Positions 1-11,803 are shown, counted from the first letter of the stretch. The stretch is 64,000 bases of DNA from Alteraurantiacibacter aquimixticola (GCF_004965515.1 NZ_SSHH01000002.1:330840-394839); one strand, 5' to 3'. A program made the numbers and translations. Notes: generated from the sequence alone by a model not told the origin.

Positions 1-1516
<1,516 letters not shown>

Positions 1517-1667
1517 CGTCGAATCCTGTTTCAGCGCGAAAGACGCGCCATAAGCCAATATCGGCGTGCCACCTAGGCACCGCCCCAGAGTGCCGCAATC
1601 AAGTTTTTCTGTCCGGGCCGCAATGCCAGCATGGAAATGCTCCACCGCTTTGACTAGTTGGCATGGC

Positions 1668-2150
1668 ATGAGCACACCCGATCCCGCCCTTTACCGCCCC
1701 TGCGTCGGCACCATGATGGTGAACGAGGCCGGTCACGCCTTCGTCGGCAAGCGTATCGACAACCAGGAGGGCGACTGGTGGCAGATGCCGCAGGGGGGCG
1801 TCGATCCGGGGGAAGACATGGACAAGGCCATGTTCCGCGAACTGGGCGAGGAGACGGGGGTGAAGAAGAAGCACCTCTCGATCATCAGTACTCTGGACCA
1901 TGAGCTGTTCTACGACCTGCCCGAAGAGCTGCGGGGCAAGCTGTGGGGCGGCAAGTTCATCGGCCAGCGGCAGACCTGGTACTGCGTGCGCTTCACCGGC
2001 AAGGACAAGCACATCGATTTGGAGGCGCACAAGCACCCCGAATTCTGCGACTGGAAATGGGTCGAGCCGCAACTGCTGCCCGAACTGATCGTGCCCTTCA
2101 AGCGGGCGATCTACGAGGAAGTGGTTGCGGGGTTCCTGCCGAAACTGTGA
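1668..2150 (+). CDS. rppH: RNA pyrophosphohydrolase / Nudix hydrolase
   Basis: A 160-residue protein with a textbook Nudix box, GGVDPGEDMDKAMFRELGEE followed by TGV (G-x5-E-x7-RE-x2-EE-x-G), around residues 40-62, preceded by WWQMPQGG, typical of the RppH/IalA group. RppH removes pyrophosphate from the 5' end of mRNAs (or hydrolyses diadenosine polyphosphates) and so triggers RNA decay. The ATG at 1668 was chosen over a longer in-frame start at 1566 because the protein then begins MSTPDPALYRPCVG, as RppH proteins usually do, and the upstream part looks noncoding. It is transcribed away from korA. Confidence 0.9.
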   Translation: MSTPDPALYRPCVGTMMVNEAGHAFVGKRIDNQEGDWWQMPQGGVDPGEDMDKAMFRELGEETGVKKKHLSIISTLDHELFYDLPEELRGKLWGGKFIGQRQTWYCVRFTGKDKHIDLEAHKHPEFCDWKWVEPQLLPELIVPFKRAIYEEVVAGFLPKL

Positions 2151-2654
2151 TCAGTTGGCGGTCGTCGCCGGGTCCTGCATCGCGGCTTCTGCGGTAGCCA
2201 CCTGCTCCACCGGCCCGCGCTCGATGGCGGAGGCGAGTTCCATCGTCTCCATGCAGTCCGCGCCGCACATGTTTTCCAGCTTGGCGAGATTGGCGCGGGC
2301 ATTGTCCACCGCGCCACGCTCGGCCAGTGCGGCACCCTCGCCCGAAATGGCGGCGAGGTTTTCCGGATCGCGCTCCAGCGCCTCACGGTAATAGTGGATC
2401 GCCTTGCCCTGCAACCCATCGCGGCGCGCGGCATCGGCGAGGTCGATATAGACAGCGCTGAAACCCGGATCGACCGTCAGCGCCGCCTCGAAAGCGTCGA
2501 TCGCGCCCTGCGTATCTCCGCTTTCCAGCGCCGCGCGGCCTTCAGCCACCAGCGCATCTGCCCGCGGATCCGCCTCGTAACCCGCGCCCAGGCTCGCGCT
2601 CGACGTCACTGCAGCAAACAGCGAAAGGGCGACGGCGGCGGGGGTGTAACGCAT
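2151..2654 (-). CDS. exported tetratricopeptide-repeat protein
   Basis: A 167-residue protein starting MRYTPAAVALSLFAAVTSSA, a Sec-type signal peptide, followed by two or three TPR-like helical pairs (ALESGDTQGAIDAFEAAL; YIDLADAARRDGLQGKAIHYY; ALERDPENLAAISGEGAALAERG). The internal ATG at 2654 was preferred over one at 2702 because AAGGAG lies just upstream of it and the signal peptide then begins at the N-terminus. TPR proteins scaffold protein complexes; the partner here is unknown. It is the last gene of a guaB-rsmB-TPR row on the minus strand, 64 bp after rsmB. Two cysteines near the C-terminus (MCGADC) could form a disulphide. Confidence 0.75.
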   Translation of the reverse strand: MRYTPAAVALSLFAAVTSSASLGAGYEADPRADALVAEGRAALESGDTQGAIDAFEAALTVDPGFSAVYIDLADAARRDGLQGKAIHYYREALERDPENLAAISGEGAALAERGAVDNARANLAKLENMCGADCMETMELASAIERGPVEQVATAEAAMQDPATTAN

Positions 2655-2718
2655 CACGAACTCCTTGAGTGCGGGCCAGTTGGACAGGCTTCTGACTGTC
2701 ATGATGGTTACTTAATTA

Positions 2719-3897
2719 TCATGTGCAAGATAAACTGGCGATGAAAAATCCGTCCGTCCCATCGTGATGCGGGGTTAACCGGATTCCCTTACCTCGCGGG
2801 CGGCCGAGCGGGAGCTGCAGCGTTTCGGTATGGAAACGCGGGTTGGCGGCGAGGAACCTGTCCACCTGCCCCGCCCCTTCCTCATCGATCAACGAGCAGG
2901 TGACATAGACAAGCCTGCCGCCCGGTTTCACCAGTTGCGCGGCGATGCCCAGCAGGCGCTCCTGCAGTTTCACGAGCCGCAGCAATTCACCCGGCGAGAG
3001 GCGCCAGCGCGCTTCCGGATTGCGCCGCCATGTGCCGGTGCCAGAGCACGGCGCATCGACCAGCACGGCATCGGCCTGCCCCACCCAGCCGGTGAGCGCG
3101 TCCATTTCCTTGCCCGGGTTCATCAGCACCGTATCGGCGATCTCGGCCCCGGCCCTCTCCGCACGCGGGGCAAGGCGCGACAGGCGGCCGCGATCGGTAT
3201 CGCAGGCGATCAGCGTGCCTTCATTGCGCATCGCGGCGGCGAGTGAGAGCGTCTTGCCGCCCGCCCCTGCGCAAAGGTCGATCACCAGCTCGCCCGGCTG
3301 CGCGCCCACGGCGAGGCAGGCCGTCTGGCTGCCCGCATCCTGCACTTCGATCAGGCCATCGCGAAAGGCGGGCCATTGCTCGACCTGCGTGCCCGCAGGC
3401 AGGCGCAGCGCATTGGGCACCTGCAACTGCTCCGCCTCTTCCGGAAGCCCCAGCGTATCCGGATCGGCCCTGAGCGTGTTCACGCGCAAATCGAGCGGCG
3501 CGCGGCCGAGCAGTGCTGCGGCCTCTTCCTCAGGGATATCGGCGGCGATCAGCCGGTCCTCGATCCATTCGGGAGCGACACCGCCATCGGCCACCGCCTC
3601 GCCCTCGGCTATCGCGGCGGGGCCATATTGCGAACCGTCGAACAATGCCGCCAGCTCTGGCTCCTCCTCGGCGACGCGCAGCATCGCCGCGCGGCCCGAG
3701 GATGGCACCTCCCCGCAAGCACGGATGGCAGCATAGACATGTTCGCGAACGGCGCGCCGGTCCTTCGATCCGGCATAGCGATTGCCGCGCGACCAGTCTG
3801 CAAGGATGCGGTCAGCAGGAGCGCCTTGCGAGCGCGCGGCCTCGATCACCTTGTCGAGAATTTCGATCGCGGCCTGGACTCGGGCGGAAGGCCTCAT
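2719..3897 (-). CDS. rsmB: 16S rRNA (cytosine-C5) methyltransferase, RsmB/NOP2 family
   Basis: 392 residues. The N-terminal NusB-like helical region (about 1-130) is followed by a SAM-dependent methyltransferase fold with DLCAGAGGKT (207-216), DAPCSGTGTW (281-290, C284) and TCS (333-335, C334). The two cysteines are the catalytic and release cysteines of m5C RNA methyltransferases. The product methylates a cytosine of 16S rRNA, by family the C967 position. The start codon is 3 nt after the guaB stop, so the two genes are probably co-transcribed. Confidence 0.9.
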   Translation of the reverse strand: MRPSARVQAAIEILDKVIEAARSQGAPADRILADWSRGNRYAGSKDRRAVREHVYAAIRACGEVPSSGRAAMLRVAEEEPELAALFDGSQYGPAAIAEGEAVADGGVAPEWIEDRLIAADIPEEEAAALLGRAPLDLRVNTLRADPDTLGLPEEAEQLQVPNALRLPAGTQVEQWPAFRDGLIEVQDAGSQTACLAVGAQPGELVIDLCAGAGGKTLSLAAAMRNEGTLIACDTDRGRLSRLAPRAERAGAEIADTVLMNPGKEMDALTGWVGQADAVLVDAPCSGTGTWRRNPEARWRLSPGELLRLVKLQERLLGIAAQLVKPGGRLVYVTCSLIDEEGAGQVDRFLAANPRFHTETLQLPLGRPRGKGIRLTPHHDGTDGFFIASLSCT

Positions 3898-3900
3898 GGC

Positions 3901-5415
<1,515 letters not shown>

Positions 5416-5486
5416 CTAGGGGGTGGTGGCGATCAGCCCCGAATAAGCGAAGACGGCGGGCAATGGCGCCTTCGCTACCCGTCGCA

Positions 5487-5969
5487 TCAAGCGGGCAGCG
5501 GGACTTCGGCATTGCCGATCCCGTCCATGAGGTAGGCCCGCATGACCTTGTAGCCCAGCTGGGTCAGGCTGACCATTTTCACGCGCCGGTCACCTGGCAT
5601 GTAGCGGCGTTCGACGAACCTCACCTTCTCGAGGATTTCGAGATAGCGAAGGCCCGTGGTCTGGGGAACGTCGGCTGCAAGACAGATGCTGCTGACGCTG
5701 ACCTGCCGTCCAAAGGCCTGGGTGACGAACAGCTCCAGCAGCATGTCCCACGCCGGTTCTGCAAACAGGGCTTCGGGAAGGAAACGGCTTCTCCTGCGGC
5801 GCGCGCGATAGATCGCCGAAGCAATGCTCGCGAGGTCGATATCGGTCGGCTGCGATTGCTTGTTCGACTGCGGCAAATGCGAGATCCTGCGCTCGATTTG
5901 CTGCACCCGATCGACAAGGGACTGCAGCTGCGAAAATTCGCTCCCATGCGGGACCGGGATTTCTGCCAT
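5487..5969 (-). CDS. winged-helix (MarR-like) transcriptional regulator
   Basis: 160 residues from the ATG at 5969 (a GTG two codons earlier is an alternative). A helix-turn-helix core is visible at about residues 90-115 (VSVSSICLAADVPQTTGLRYLEIL), followed by a basic wing (ERRYMPGDRRVKMVSLTQLG). A poorly conserved N-terminal segment with a predicted helix (QLQSLVDRVQQIERRI) may help dimerise. It sits alone between guaB and a methyltransferase gene, facing the same way. Many sphingomonads carry similar orphan winged-helix proteins; the target is unknown. Confidence 0.75.
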   Translation of the reverse strand: MAEIPVPHGSEFSQLQSLVDRVQQIERRISHLPQSNKQSQPTDIDLASIASAIYRARRRRSRFLPEALFAEPAWDMLLELFVTQAFGRQVSVSSICLAADVPQTTGLRYLEILEKVRFVERRYMPGDRRVKMVSLTQLGYKVMRAYLMDGIGNAEVPLPA

Positions 5970-6173
5970 AAGCACTCGAATCCCCTCCGCACACCGAATG
6001 GGCGGAGGGCCAATCTGTTGTTTTAATTAGGTTTTTTGCGACGACGAAGATGTAGTAATTCTACCGAGATCGCGCAAGGAGATATGTTTCGAAATCGGAC
6101 TAATACGTAGTTGCCACGGGGTTATGACAACAGTCCTGAGTCGCTCCCCAGGCAGCGGGAGCAGCTGCGTCAG

Positions 6174-7097
6174 CTAGTGACCGCCAATGCTGAGTTGTGC
6201 CGCCACCTGGCGTATATTGGGATCGCTCCAGTCCTTGGTGAGGTAGTGGCAGCGCCCCGAGACCACACGTTCGGCGGCCCAGCCGGTCAAGGGTATCTTC
6301 CGGCGACGAAGTTTCCGGAAAAATCGGGCAAGGCCAACCTCGCTGATCAGGTAGGAATTGTGAATCATCAGCCCTTCGTCGGAAATTTCCGGTTCGCGCA
6401 GTGGCTTTTCCGCAATGAGGACATAGTCCACATCTACCTCGTCATGCTCAACAAGCTGGTCGAAAGCGGACTTGTCGTACCGTCTCTGGAAGAAGGATCG
6501 TCCTTCCTCATCGCTGACCGACCTCCAATATGCGCTGCTCTTCGTCCACTCCTCACAATATTCCTTGAAGACAGGGAGCGTGAGAACGATTTTCCCGCCC
6601 GGACGAACGACCCGGACCATTTCCTCGACCGCAGTCCTGTCTCCTTCGTCCGGGATATGCTCGAGAACGGATACGGAAAAAACCTTGTCCAGGTAGTTGT
6701 CTGAATAGGGTATCCTCGAGCTCGCATCGATGGTGGTCAGCTCTGGATCTGCTGGAAACAGGTCCGAATATGTTTCGAAGTCGCTCAGGAAGTAATCTTC
6801 AAGGTCGCTGACGATCAAGGAAAGATCGTCCTGTTCCATCAGACGCAATGACAGGATCTTGGGGCTGGAAAGGTCGAGGATCCGCTCGCCTTCGCCTGGA
6901 TCGAGCATCAGCTCCGTGATGGGAATTTCCATCACCCGCGCATAGTTCATCGGCATATCGAGCCACTCTTTATAGTGGGCCGTATCGCGCACTTCTCGCC
7001 GGAACAGGCTCTTCACCAGGAAGGAGGCGGCAGATCGCATGATTTGCCGCTCCTTGCGCCGAACTTCCTTCATTAAAGTCTTGGGATCATCAACCAT
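6174..7097 (-). CDS. class I SAM-dependent methyltransferase
   Basis: 307 residues from the ATG at 7097, which follows an AGGAGG ribosome-binding site; a GTG at 7103 overlaps that site and was rejected. The methyltransferase_11-type core includes RILDLSSPKILSL, IDASSRIPYSDNYLDKVFSV, SVLEHIPDEGD and VVRPGGKIVLTLPVF (about residues 70-180). The glycine-rich SAM motif I is degenerate (LDLSSPK instead of LDxGxGxG), so activity is not certain. The substrate is unknown; C-terminal residues rich in Arg/Lys suggest a nucleic acid or lipid-linked sugar substrate only weakly. The gene and its flanks are visibly AT-richer than the neighbours, suggesting transfer. Confidence 0.75.
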   Translation of the reverse strand: MVDDPKTLMKEVRRKERQIMRSAASFLVKSLFRREVRDTAHYKEWLDMPMNYARVMEIPITELMLDPGEGERILDLSSPKILSLRLMEQDDLSLIVSDLEDYFLSDFETYSDLFPADPELTTIDASSRIPYSDNYLDKVFSVSVLEHIPDEGDRTAVEEMVRVVRPGGKIVLTLPVFKEYCEEWTKSSAYWRSVSDEEGRSFFQRRYDKSAFDQLVEHDEVDVDYVLIAEKPLREPEISDEGLMIHNSYLISEVGLARFFRKLRRRKIPLTGWAAERVVSGRCHYLTKDWSDPNIRQVAAQLSIGGH

Positions 7098-7109
7098 ACC
7101 CACCTCCTC

Positions 7110-7865
7110 TTACTTCGCCGTCCACCCCCCATCGACGCTCCAGTTCGCGCCGTTGATATTCTGCGCCTCGTCGCGGCAGAGGAAGAGGGCCATGGCGGCA
7201 ACCTCCTCCACCTGCACGAATTTCTTGGTCGGCTGTCCGGCCAGCAGCACATCGTTGATGACCTCTTCGCGCGTCAGGCCGCGGGCCTTCATCGTGTCGG
7301 GGATCTGGTTTTCGACCAGCGGGGTCCAGACATAGCCGGGGCTTATGCAATTGGCGGTGATGTTGAACTCCGCAAGTTCCAGCGCCAGCGTCTTGGTCAA
7401 CCCCGCCAGCCCGTGCTTGGCTGAGACATAGGCCGTCTTGAACGGGCTCGCCGCCTTGGAATGCGCCGAGGCGGTGTTGATGATGCGGCCCCAGCCCGCC
7501 TTTTTCATGTAAGGCACGCCAAGGCGCGCGGTGTGGAAGGCGCTGCCGAGATTGAGGGCGATGATCTTCTCCCACTTCTCGACCGGGAATTCCTCGACCG
7601 GGGAGACGAATTGCATCCCGGCATTGTTGACGATGATGTCTACATCGCCAGCCTCTTCCATCAGCTGCTCGCAACCCGCAGCGGTGGCGAGGTCGGCGCC
7701 GCTGAAGCCGGCGTCCAGCTCCTCCTGCAAGGCGGCGATTTCGTCCGGATCGCCAAAACCGCTGAGCACCAGTCCCGCACCTTCGGCCTTCAGCGCGCGG
7801 GCCATGGCGAGGCCGATGCCGGAGGTCGATCCGGTGACGAGGGCACGTTTTCCGGAAAGGAACAT
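7110..7865 (-). CDS. 3-hydroxybutyrate dehydrogenase-like short-chain dehydrogenase
   Basis: 251 residues starting at the ATG at 7865, preceded by AAGGAG. SDR features are the cofactor loop TGSTSGIG (12-19), NNAG, catalytic Ser in NTASAHS, and YVSAK (Tyr/Lys pair). The C-terminal part (GYVWTPLVENQIPDTMKARG) resembles D-3-hydroxybutyrate dehydrogenases, which interconvert 3-hydroxybutyrate and acetoacetate with NAD+ and link to PHB turnover. The stop lies 12 bp before the methyltransferase gene on the same strand. SDR substrate assignments are often soft, so the substrate is inferred. Confidence 0.8.
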   Translation of the reverse strand: MFLSGKRALVTGSTSGIGLAMARALKAEGAGLVLSGFGDPDEIAALQEELDAGFSGADLATAAGCEQLMEEAGDVDIIVNNAGMQFVSPVEEFPVEKWEKIIALNLGSAFHTARLGVPYMKKAGWGRIINTASAHSKAASPFKTAYVSAKHGLAGLTKTLALELAEFNITANCISPGYVWTPLVENQIPDTMKARGLTREEVINDVLLAGQPTKKFVQVEEVAAMALFLCRDEAQNINGANWSVDGGWTAK

Positions 7866-7965
7866 ACTCGACTCCTTGCAATAATCTGGACTAGCTTTCC
7901 CACAAGGGTTGCAATCTGGTCCAGCCCTATTTCGCAACTGCACAATATTCCAAGGGCGAGGATCA

Positions 7966-8841
7966 ATGCGTCTCAATCCATTCAATCCCAATTCGATCCG
8001 TGTCACGCGCGGCAGCAGCGGCGGACGCATGGGCGGTGCGCGTGGCATCGGCTGCGGCGGCATCGTTGTGGTGTTGATCGGCGCTCTGGTCTTCGGCGTC
8101 GACCCGGGTCAGATGATCGGCATGGTCGAAGGCGTGCAGCAAACCACCGGCAGCCAGCAGCAAGGGCAGGTCGCCAGCAATGAAAGCGCGATGGAGATCT
8201 GCGACGACAACCAGTATTCGATGGAGAGTTGCAACGCGCTGGGATCGCTCGACGAAACCTGGCGACCGCTCTTTGCAGAGGCCGGCATCCGCTTCGAACA
8301 GCCGACCCTGCGCTTCCTTGATGGCGGCACGGTCAGCACTGGCTGCGGCCAGGCGTCGAGCGCGATGGGCCCCTTCTATTGCCCGGCGGACGAGACGATC
8401 AATATCGACGTCGCCTTTTACGACCAGATGGCACGGCAGATGGGCGCGGGCGGCGATTTCGCGCGCTATTACGTGATGGCGCATGAATATGGTCACCATA
8501 TCCAGCACCTGACCGGCCTCGCCGAGCAGGTACGCAGTGCGCAAAGCGCCAATCCGCGCAGCGCCAACCAGCTGCAGGTGCGCATGGAGTTACAGGCGGA
8601 TTGCTATGCGGGCGTCTGGGCTGCCCGCAATCGCAATTTGATCGAGCCGGGCGACCTCGAGGAAGGCATGCAGGCGGCCAATGCGATCGGCGACGATACG
8701 CTGATGCGCAATGCTGGACGCCGCGTTAACCAGGAAAGTTTCACCCACGGTTCAAGTGCACAGCGTATGGAATGGCTCAGAAGAGGACTCCAGACCGGTG
8801 ATGAAGACCAGTGCGACACATTTGCGGACCTGCGCAGCTAG
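7966..8841 (+). CDS. putative neutral zinc metallopeptidase (YpfJ family)
   Basis: 291 residues. A basic, Gly-rich N-terminus is followed by one membrane segment (about 28-46, CGGIVVVLIGALVFGV), then a soluble domain with the zinc motif HEYGHH (173-178) and a downstream helix with the third ligand region (QLQVRMELQADCYAG). This is the layout of the YpfJ/KPN_02809 family of membrane-anchored zincin-like proteins with no firmly known substrate. The start at 7966 was chosen so that the protein begins MRLNPFNP; an upstream in-frame ATG at 7909 lies in the promoter region of the divergent SDR. Confidence 0.85.
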   Translation: MRLNPFNPNSIRVTRGSSGGRMGGARGIGCGGIVVVLIGALVFGVDPGQMIGMVEGVQQTTGSQQQGQVASNESAMEICDDNQYSMESCNALGSLDETWRPLFAEAGIRFEQPTLRFLDGGTVSTGCGQASSAMGPFYCPADETINIDVAFYDQMARQMGAGGDFARYYVMAHEYGHHIQHLTGLAEQVRSAQSANPRSANQLQVRMELQADCYAGVWAARNRNLIEPGDLEEGMQAANAIGDDTLMRNAGRRVNQESFTHGSSAQRMEWLRRGLQTGDEDQCDTFADLRS

Positions 8842-9439
8842 GCTGACAATCGGGGCGGGCGTGGCGCTCGCCCCCCTTCCCGTACTGGCACAGGAGGACG
8901 TGACCGACACCACGCCCAGCGTGATGGACGTGGCGATGACGCCGCTCAGCGACCTCAACCTGGCGAAGGACCCGATCCCCCAAGTGCTGCTGACGGCGCG
9001 CGCCGCACCTTATGCCGGCGAGGGGCTCAACAGCTGCACCGCCATTCGCAGCGAAATCGGCAATCTCGACGCGGTGCTGGGCGACGATTTCGACACCGCC
9101 TCCCCCGATGAGCGCGAGTTCACGCCCACTGGCGTGGCACAGCGCGTGGTCGGCATGTTCATTCCCTTCCGCGGGATCATTCGCGAGATTTCGGGCGCCA
9201 ACAGCCACGAATACCAGTTCCGCGAGGCGATCGCCGCCGGGCTGATGCGGCGCGCTTACCTGAAGGGCAAGGGGCAGGAGATGGGCTGTCCCTATCCTGC
9301 CAGCCCCGCCCCGCCCGAACTGGTCGCCCGGCTCAATGCCATGCGCGAAGGCGCGGCTGACGCTTCCGGGCAAGTGGTGACCACTGCCGATGACGGAACG
9401 CAATTCGTCTCGCGCCCGGTGGTACAGGGCTCACGCTAG
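8801..9439 (+). CDS. hypothetical exported protein
   Basis: 212 residues beginning MKTSATHLRTCAARLTIGAG with a signal peptide ending at VLAQ. Its start overlaps the end of the zinc peptidase gene by 41 bp, which points to translational coupling. The mature part has two cysteines (NSCTAIRSEIG and MGCPYPASP) and a hydrophobic region (QRVVGMFIPFRGIIREISG). No known family was recognised. Close linkage suggests it works with or is regulated like the peptidase; that is inference. Confidence 0.7.
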   Translation: MKTSATHLRTCAARLTIGAGVALAPLPVLAQEDVTDTTPSVMDVAMTPLSDLNLAKDPIPQVLLTARAAPYAGEGLNSCTAIRSEIGNLDAVLGDDFDTASPDEREFTPTGVAQRVVGMFIPFRGIIREISGANSHEYQFREAIAAGLMRRAYLKGKGQEMGCPYPASPAPPELVARLNAMREGAADASGQVVTTADDGTQFVSRPVVQGSR

Positions 9440-9451
9440 CGGACATGCGAA

Positions 9452-9498
9452 AGGGCTGGCACGCCGGACGGGGGACTGTCCGCCGAAGTGCCAGCCCT
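9452..9498. terminator. inverted repeat between convergent genes, probable terminator
   Basis: AGGGCTGGCAC at 9452-9462 pairs perfectly with GTGCCAGCCCT at 9488-9498, with a smaller inner stem (CGGAC / GTCCG). It lies in the 90-bp gap between the convergent genes ending at 9439 (+) and 9530 (-), so it can stop transcription from both sides. A short T run follows only on the minus-strand side. Confidence 0.65.
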
Positions 9499-9529
9499 CG
9501 CAGTCAGGGGATTGGGTCCTCGCGGGCGT

Positions 9530-11353
9530 TTACACAGTAAGGCCCGTCTCCTCCCCCGCTGCGTGCTCGCATTCGGCATCATTGCTGGAAGCACTGGTCA
9601 TGGTCCCAACCGGCCATTGCAGACGGATCGTTGCCTTGCTGGCCTTGACCGTCGAAGGCAGCGCGGAGGAATGCACCCGCGCCTCGAAACGGATGGCGGG
9701 CGGAATTGGCGGCGTGGGCACAGGCGGCAGCTTCATCGCGTGCGACAGTTCCTGCTGCATCGCCTCAAGCTCTTCGATGGTGTCTTCCAGCTCCTCGAGG
9801 ATCTCCTCCCGCTGTTCGTCGGAAAGCGAGCGGTCGGAGGCGATGGCAGCCCTCGCCTGCTGCAGGCCCATGGCCGCATGGCTGTAGGCTGCGCCCTGAC
9901 AGATCACCATCACGCGGCGGCCACGGTCATCAATGGTTTCCTCGACAACCTGGCGCTGGCCTTCACCGCAATCGAATTCGATTTCCGGCACATCCCGACG
10001 GGCGAGGACCATCTCGCGGTGGGCTTCGGCCCTTGCACGCTGGCCTTCTGCGCGCGCCCGGCCTTCCGCAGCCTGCTGTGCGCGGCGTGCCTCGACCTGC
10101 GCCGTACGCGCGTCGGCAGAGCTGCGCCGCACTTTCACATGCACGTCGCGCATCGTCTCGCGGCTCTCCTCGATCGCAGCCATGGCCTCTTCAAACTCTT
10201 CCTCGTTCAGGCCCTCGAACTCATATTCGTCCACGCCGTCCGCCGTACGGAACACACGCCTGCGCACAGTGCGATGCTCGCCATCGGGATCGATCGTCTC
10301 GATGCTCGGCGGCGCGGGCGGCGCAGGGGCATCGAGAGGTGCCGGGGGAGCGGGCGGTGCCGGTGGTGCGGGCGCATCGAGGGCGGGCGGCGCCGGGGGA
10401 GCGGGCGGCAAATCCTCCTGGGCGTAGCTGATCGATGCGGTCACCGGCAGCGCAACCAGCGCCGTGGTAGCGATGGCGGCAATGCCCAGTTTCCTGCGGC
10501 GGGACGAGACGTCTGTCATGGTGAGGCTCCTCAAACGATGGATTATCGATTTCTCGCCCAGCACCGGACAGGCCATGGATACCGCCAGAGCGTGGTTGGG
10601 ACCGGCGGCAAAGCCGGCGATCACCTCGCCATAGGCGGCCCTTTCGGACCTTGTGCGACCCGCGACGACGCGCGCATCGCATGCTGCTTCCTGGTCCCTC
10701 CGCATTGCTCGCCAGCCCCACCAGGCGAGAGGATTGAACCAGTGCAAGGCCAACAGCGGCTGCGCCGCGATATTGGCAACGAGATCGTAGCCGCGGTGAT
10801 GCGCCAGCTCATGGGCAATGGCCATGTCGCGCGCGGCAATATCGTGATGTCCCATGAACTCCATCGGCAGCGCGACCACCTTGTCGCCAATGCCGAAGGC
10901 GAGCGGCGCGCTGACGGCGGGCGTTTCCACCAGCCGTATCTTGCCCGCTTCGCCGACGGGACGCGCATCTGCCAGCAGCTCGCACCGCATGCGAAAATAG
11001 TCGCGCGCGCGCCAGGCGAGGAAGAGTGCCGCCCCGCCCAGCCAGATCGGCAGCAGCACGTCGATCAGTTCGATGACCACCGGCGGAACCGGCGCGGCGG
11101 GCACCATGTCATTGGCCTGCGCACTGGCTTCGGAGAGCACGATCACCATCGGCTCCGCCACCAGCTCGGGCTCGGCGGGAGCGAGGCTGGCGGGCAGCAC
11201 CAGCGGCGGCATCAGGAAGCGCGCCAGCGGCAGCGCCCACAGCGCATAGGCGACCTGCGGGCCGAAATGGCGCGACACCGGGCGGCGCAGAAGCAGCACC
11301 AGCGCAATCAGCAGGCCGGTGTAGAGCAGCGTATCGGTGAGCCACTGGGTCAT
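9530..11353 (-). CDS. M56 family (BlaR1/MecR1-like) membrane metalloprotease with non-PBP C-terminal domain
   Basis: 607 residues. Several N-terminal membrane segments (about 5-22, 35-53, 90-115) flank the cytoplasmic zincin motif HELAHH (181-186) with the third ligand likely in QEAACDAR (E222). A further membrane segment lies near 305-325. After it comes a Pro/Ala-rich linker, a long charged coiled-coil (about 390-470) and a tail with two cysteines (FDCGEGQ, VICQG) and an acidic helix. BlaR1 has a penicillin-binding sensor domain here; this protein does not, so it senses something else. The ATGA overlap with blaI at 11350-11353 shows they form one operon. By analogy its protease cleaves or inactivates the BlaI-like repressor after a periplasmic signal. 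Confidence 0.85.
   Translation of the reverse strand: MTQWLTDTLLYTGLLIALVLLLRRPVSRHFGPQVAYALWALPLARFLMPPLVLPASLAPAEPELVAEPMVIVLSEASAQANDMVPAAPVPPVVIELIDVLLPIWLGGAALFLAWRARDYFRMRCELLADARPVGEAGKIRLVETPAVSAPLAFGIGDKVVALPMEFMGHHDIAARDMAIAHELAHHRGYDLVANIAAQPLLALHWFNPLAWWGWRAMRRDQEAACDARVVAGRTRSERAAYGEVIAGFAAGPNHALAVSMACPVLGEKSIIHRLRSLTMTDVSSRRRKLGIAAIATTALVALPVTASISYAQEDLPPAPPAPPALDAPAPPAPPAPPAPLDAPAPPAPPSIETIDPDGEHRTVRRRVFRTADGVDEYEFEGLNEEEFEEAMAAIEESRETMRDVHVKVRRSSADARTAQVEARRAQQAAEGRARAEGQRARAEAHREMVLARRDVPEIEFDCGEGQRQVVEETIDDRGRRVMVICQGAAYSHAAMGLQQARAAIASDRSLSDEQREEILEELEDTIEELEAMQQELSHAMKLPPVPTPPIPPAIRFEARVHSSALPSTVKASKATIRLQWPVGTMTSASSNDAECEHAAGEETGLTV
10307..10410 (-). repeat. Pro/Ala-rich repeat coding the linker of the M56 protein
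   Basis: An imperfect GC-rich tandem stretch encoding PAPPAPP and LDAPAPPAPP units just after the last membrane segment of the M56 protein. It probably forms an extended polyproline spacer that carries the sensor domain away from the membrane. The DNA repeat could change length by slippage. Confidence 0.7.
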
Positions 11354-11766
11354 TTCTTCAACTCCCGCAGCAGGCGCTCGATCTCGGCAATGTCCTCGTC
11401 AGTGAGGGCCTCGTTCTCGGCAAGATGGGCGAAGAGCGGCGCGGCGCGGCCGCCGAACAGACGATCGACCATGCGCTTCGATTCGGTGCCGACATAGGCG
11501 CGGCGTTCGATCAGGGGGGAATAGAGGAAGCGGCGGCCATCGGGCTGGGTTGCCAGCGCGCCCTTCTGTACCAGCCGCGCCAGCAGGGTCTTGACCGTAG
11601 GCATGGACCAGTCACGCGTCGCGCAGACACGCTCGCACACTTCGGCGGCGGTTTGCGGAGAGCGTTTCCACAGCACTTCCATCACCGCATATTCGGCATC
11701 GCTGATGCGTTCCGCACCACTTTCGCCCGAAGGCGCTGAATCGGACGTCCCACCTCTCGCAGTCAT
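11350..11766 (-). CDS. BlaI/MecI/CopY family transcriptional repressor
   Basis: 138 residues with the typical BlaI winged helix: ISDAEYAVMEVLWKRSP, TAAEVCERV, WSMPTVKTLLARLVQKG (recognition helix) and the wing RRFLYSPLI. The C-terminal helices (VDRLFGGRAAPLFAHLAE) are the dimerisation domain. BlaI proteins repress until cleaved by the partner M56 protease, whose gene follows with a 4-bp overlap. Two palindromic BlaI-type operators lie 17-53 bp upstream of the start, so autoregulation is expected. There is no beta-lactamase gene next to it; the nearest is the B3-type enzyme at 21982. Confidence 0.9.
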   Translation of the reverse strand: MTARGGTSDSAPSGESGAERISDAEYAVMEVLWKRSPQTAAEVCERVCATRDWSMPTVKTLLARLVQKGALATQPDGRRFLYSPLIERRAYVGTESKRMVDRLFGGRAAPLFAHLAENEALTDEDIAEIERLLRELKK

Positions 11767-11782
11767 GCTGTCCTCCCTAACC

Positions 11783-11798
11783 GACTACGTCTGCAAGC
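11783..11798. promoter_or_regulatory. degenerate BlaI-type operator (second copy)
   Basis: GACTACGTCTGCAAGC is a degenerate version of the perfect palindrome 21 bp to its right; the centres are two helical turns apart, so two dimers would sit on the same DNA face. It lies 17 bp upstream of the blaI-like start codon. Confidence 0.55.
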
Positions 11799-11803
11799 GA
11801 TAT

